This document shows, in pieces, positions 5,043-6,721 of a stretch of 6,721 nt of DNA (its first letter is position 1; every line of letters begins with the position of its first letter). The notes below the pieces were generated by a model. That model was not told where the DNA came from and ran no database searches. It was given only the letters and a program-made list of their open reading frames with translations. A program made the translations under genes and the position numbers. Location: assembly GCA_041497995.1 (NCBI GenBank), contig JBGQHM010000371.1, forward strand, positions 1-6,721, written 5' to 3'. This DNA is from DATKMS01 sp041497995 (GTDB lineage Bacteria; Desulfobacterota; Binatia; HRBIN30).

Positions 5043-6320
5043 TCAGATGCTGGGTGCGTCGACGATCGCGCCGCGCTCTCGTAGCCTTGCTTGCAGCAAA
5101 GAAACGTTCAGCGCCTTCGGCGTCGCGCCTGTCTGTATTGCCATTGCGGCGGCCGTGCCTGCCGCCTCTCCAGTCGCCATACAGGGCGGAATCTCCTTGG
5201 TGGCATGATGCGTCCGATGATCCACCGAGATGCAGCGGCCGGCGACGAGGAGGTTCGAGAGCTCCTTCGGAAGCAGCGAGCGGTAGGGGATCCAGTAGAG
5301 CGCCCCGTACTTCGTCCAGTGGCCGGTGATGGCGATGGCATCGTCGATCGGCTGATCCATGTCCTCGCGCTTGAGCACGTACTCGCCCACCAGGCGGCGA
5401 CTTTCGGTGACGCCGAGGTCGCGGGCGATCTCACAGATGTGAGCGTCTTTGAACTGCGGGTGCGTGCGGCGCAAGTCGTCGACGGCCTCCATGACTTTCT
5501 TGCGGCACTCGATCTCCGCCAGCGTGAGATCGGCCGGATCGGTCGCGTCGATCTTGCGGATGATGCGATCGGTAGCGCCCCATGGGAACAGCACCTGTCC
5601 TGCGTTGACAGTCCGCAGGCAACCGGCGCCGGCGTCGAACGCGGTGTCCACATCGCTGACGCCGCCCATGCGGAACCAGAGCCACGGCAGCACCTTCTCG
5701 AGCTCGAACGGCACGCCGACGGAGGCGAAGATATCGCCGTCGCCGGTAGTGTCGACGACCACGTCGGCGAGGATCGCGAAGCGGCCCGACTTGCTCTGAA
5801 ACACTACGCCGCGGAGGCGGTCGCCATCGCGGATGCCCTCGCAGGCATAGCAGTGCAACAGCAGGCGCACGCGACTCTCTTCGCACATGGCATTGAGCGC
5901 GAAGCGAAACTCCTCTGGATCGTACGCCACCGAGTACCGCACGGTGTGCGGACCCGCGCCCCACACGAGCCCCCAGCGCATGTACTGCGCGACGAGCGTG
6001 TCATCGGGCGAGCCCCATTCGCCCTTCGGGGGGAAGTGCGCAGCGCCGCGTGCGGCGACCCGGTCGGTGACTTCCTGACACAGGCCGCCGACGACTTGCT
6101 GGCCACGTCCATCGTCGAGCGTCAGCAGCAGGATGATCAACCCGCCGGTTGCCAGTCCACCGAGCGCACCGGCGCGTTCGACGAGCATTGTGTCCGCGCC
6201 GTTGCGCGCTGCGGCCACGGCCGCCGCCACACCGGCCGAGCCACCGCCGACGACCAAGACCTGCGTAGTGGTGTAGACCCGGGTCTGGCGAGATGGTTCA
6301 TCAATGAACTGCACGGCCAC
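5043..6320 (-). CDS. FAD-dependent oxidoreductase (FAD_oxidored family)
   Basis: This 425-residue flavoprotein matches the FAD_oxidored (PF12831) group, related to the succinate dehydrogenase/fumarate reductase flavoprotein fold. The N-terminal dinucleotide fold is VLVVGGGSAGVAAAVAAAR (21 to 39) with the ribose-binding acid in LVER (46 to 49), then GALGGLATGG (51 to 60). The second FAD contact is VVVDTTGDGDIFASVG (187 to 202). The C-terminal half carries TESRRLVGEYVL (305 to 316), IPYRSLLP (344 to 351), NLLVAGRCISVDH (356 to 368) and PPCMATGEAAGTAAAMA (378 to 394), all hallmarks of the family. No signal peptide is seen, so it is cytoplasmic. The GTG at 6320 was chosen because EPSRQT before the fold is the usual start region. 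No clear ribosome-binding site is visible, and the GTG at 6314 is an alternative start. It leads an operon with the SnoaL-like gene. Substrate and physiological electron acceptor are unknown. Confidence 0.9.
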   Translation of the reverse strand: MAVQFIDEPSRQTRVYTTTQVLVVGGGSAGVAAAVAAARNGADTMLVERAGALGGLATGGLIILLLTLDDGRGQQVVGGLCQEVTDRVAARGAAHFPPKGEWGSPDDTLVAQYMRWGLVWGAGPHTVRYSVAYDPEEFRFALNAMCEESRVRLLLHCYACEGIRDGDRLRGVVFQSKSGRFAILADVVVDTTGDGDIFASVGVPFELEKVLPWLWFRMGGVSDVDTAFDAGAGCLRTVNAGQVLFPWGATDRIIRKIDATDPADLTLAEIECRKKVMEAVDDLRRTHPQFKDAHICEIARDLGVTESRRLVGEYVLKREDMDQPIDDAIAITGHWTKYGALYWIPYRSLLPKELSNLLVAGRCISVDHRTHHATKEIPPCMATGEAAGTAAAMAIQTGATPKALNVSLLQARLRERGAIVDAPSI

Positions 6321-6375
6321 TCATCTACCGGGAAACGCGGCGCGCTGTCCACCGTGTTGGACCGCGCCTGCGCGC

Positions 6376-6412
6376 TTGGTTCCTGCGCCCCGAACCCGAT
6401 ATAGAACCATCT
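6376..6412 (+). promoter_or_regulatory. Possible promoter for a leaderless monooxygenase transcript
   Basis: TTGGTT (6376..6381) and TATAGA (6400..6405) are 18 nt apart and resemble -35 and -10 boxes. The -10 box ends 7 nt before the ATG at 6413, so transcription would begin at or next to the start codon. No Shine-Dalgarno precedes that ATG, which fits leaderless translation. The call rests on pattern only. Confidence 0.35.
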
Positions 6413-6721
6413 ATGAGCGCGCGCTGCCTGATCGCCGGGGGCGGACCGGCCGGCATGATGCTCGGGCTTCTCTTGGCCCGCGCGGGTGTCCACGTACGCG
6501 TGTTCGAGAAGCATGCCGACTTCCTGCGCGACTTCCGCGGCGACACGATCCATCCGTCCACGCTCGAGGTCATGCATGAGCTGGGAATCCTCGACGCGTT
6601 TCTGGCGCTGCCGCATCAAGAAGTGACTGAGCTTGGGGCCGCCGTCGGGAGTCGCAACTTCTTGGTTGCGGACTTTGGGCACCTTCCCACGCGCTGTCGC
6701 TTCCTCGCTTTCATGCCGCAG
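6413..6721 (+). CDS. FAD-dependent monooxygenase (aromatic hydroxylase type), 5' part
   Basis: The first 103 residues of a group A flavin monooxygenase (PHBH/UbiH-like, FAD_binding_3) are present and the frame is open to the right edge. Such enzymes use NAD(P)H and oxygen to hydroxylate aromatic or polyketide-like rings. CLIAGGGPAGMMLGLLLARAG (5 to 25) is the GxGxxG dinucleotide fold and Glu32 in VRVFEKHAD is the ribose-binding acid. DFRGDTIHPSTLEVMHELGI (40 to 59) contains the conserved arginine and substrate-side helix typical of this subgroup, and LPTRCRFLAFMPQ closes the fragment. The NADPH-site DG motif and the second FAD (GD) motif would lie beyond the window. The ATG at 6413 gives the family's usual short N-terminus but has no ribosome-binding site. 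The gene is divergent from the FAD oxidoreductase with a 92-bp gap, so a shared regulator or pathway is plausible but unproven. Confidence 0.9.
   Translation, partial: MSARCLIAGGGPAGMMLGLLLARAGVHVRVFEKHADFLRDFRGDTIHPSTLEVMHELGILDAFLALPHQEVTELGAAVGSRNFLVADFGHLPTRCRFLAFMPQ

Noticed and set aside
5091..6404. A 437-codon plus-strand open frame antisense to the FAD oxidoreductase
   Set aside because: It is longer than the real gene but has no recognisable motif, while the minus strand shows the complete set of FAD-binding motifs in order.
1..6721. CRISPR array, tRNA, rRNA, transposase or phage genes
   Set aside because: No regularly spaced long direct repeats, no cloverleaf-like sequences and no transposase, integrase or structural phage motifs were seen on either strand.

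Overview
This is a GC-rich bacterial window with dense coding and G/C-ending codons throughout. The proteins (AAA ATPase regulator, split B12-dependent acyl-CoA mutase, LOG-type phosphoribohydrolase, SnoaL-like protein, two FAD oxidoreductases) are typical of metabolically versatile environmental bacteria, such as actinobacteria, Chloroflexi, myxobacteria or the uncultured Binatota-like lineages. Nothing in the sequence fixes the phylum, so any assignment is a guess.

Layout from left to right. At 1..1045 (minus strand) lies a broken AAA-type ATPase/regulator gene. It has Walker A and Walker B motifs, but they sit in two different frames. The frame break falls inside a perfect 11-bp inverted repeat, and the usual N-terminal segment before Walker A is missing. 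At about 1046..1296 is a non-coding stretch with two repeat-like elements: a GC-rich hairpin and a four-unit, 8-bp-period CGAAA repeat. At 1297..3323 (minus) is a two-gene operon for a coenzyme-B12-dependent acyl-CoA mutase. The large radical (TIM-barrel) subunit comes first and a free-standing B12-binding subunit follows, joined by an ATGA overlap. The large subunit starts at a GTG with a very good ribosome-binding site. At 3324..3547 is a divergent intergenic region with a 12-bp perfect palindrome. At 3548..4587 (plus) a small predicted secreted protein of unknown function is tightly coupled to a LOG-family protein. At 4604..6320 (minus, convergent with LOG) an FAD-dependent oxidoreductase precedes a SnoaL-like small protein in a probable operon. 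At 6413..6721 (plus, divergent) is the start of an aromatic-hydroxylase-type FAD monooxygenase that is cut by the window edge.

How they may work together. The two mutase subunits should form one enzyme that rearranges the carbon skeleton of an acyl-CoA. The FAD oxidoreductase, the SnoaL-like protein and the divergent monooxygenase look like parts of an oxidative pathway for an aromatic, polyketide-like or alicyclic compound. The substrates cannot be read from the sequence.

The most interesting item is the mutase. Its fold and B12-binding signature are clear. However, by hand alignment the positions of methylmalonyl-CoA mutase Tyr89, Arg207, His244 and His328 are all replaced, and the B12 subunit carries an altered S-x-L loop. 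This argues for an acyl-CoA mutase of unknown specificity rather than an ordinary methylmalonyl-CoA mutase.
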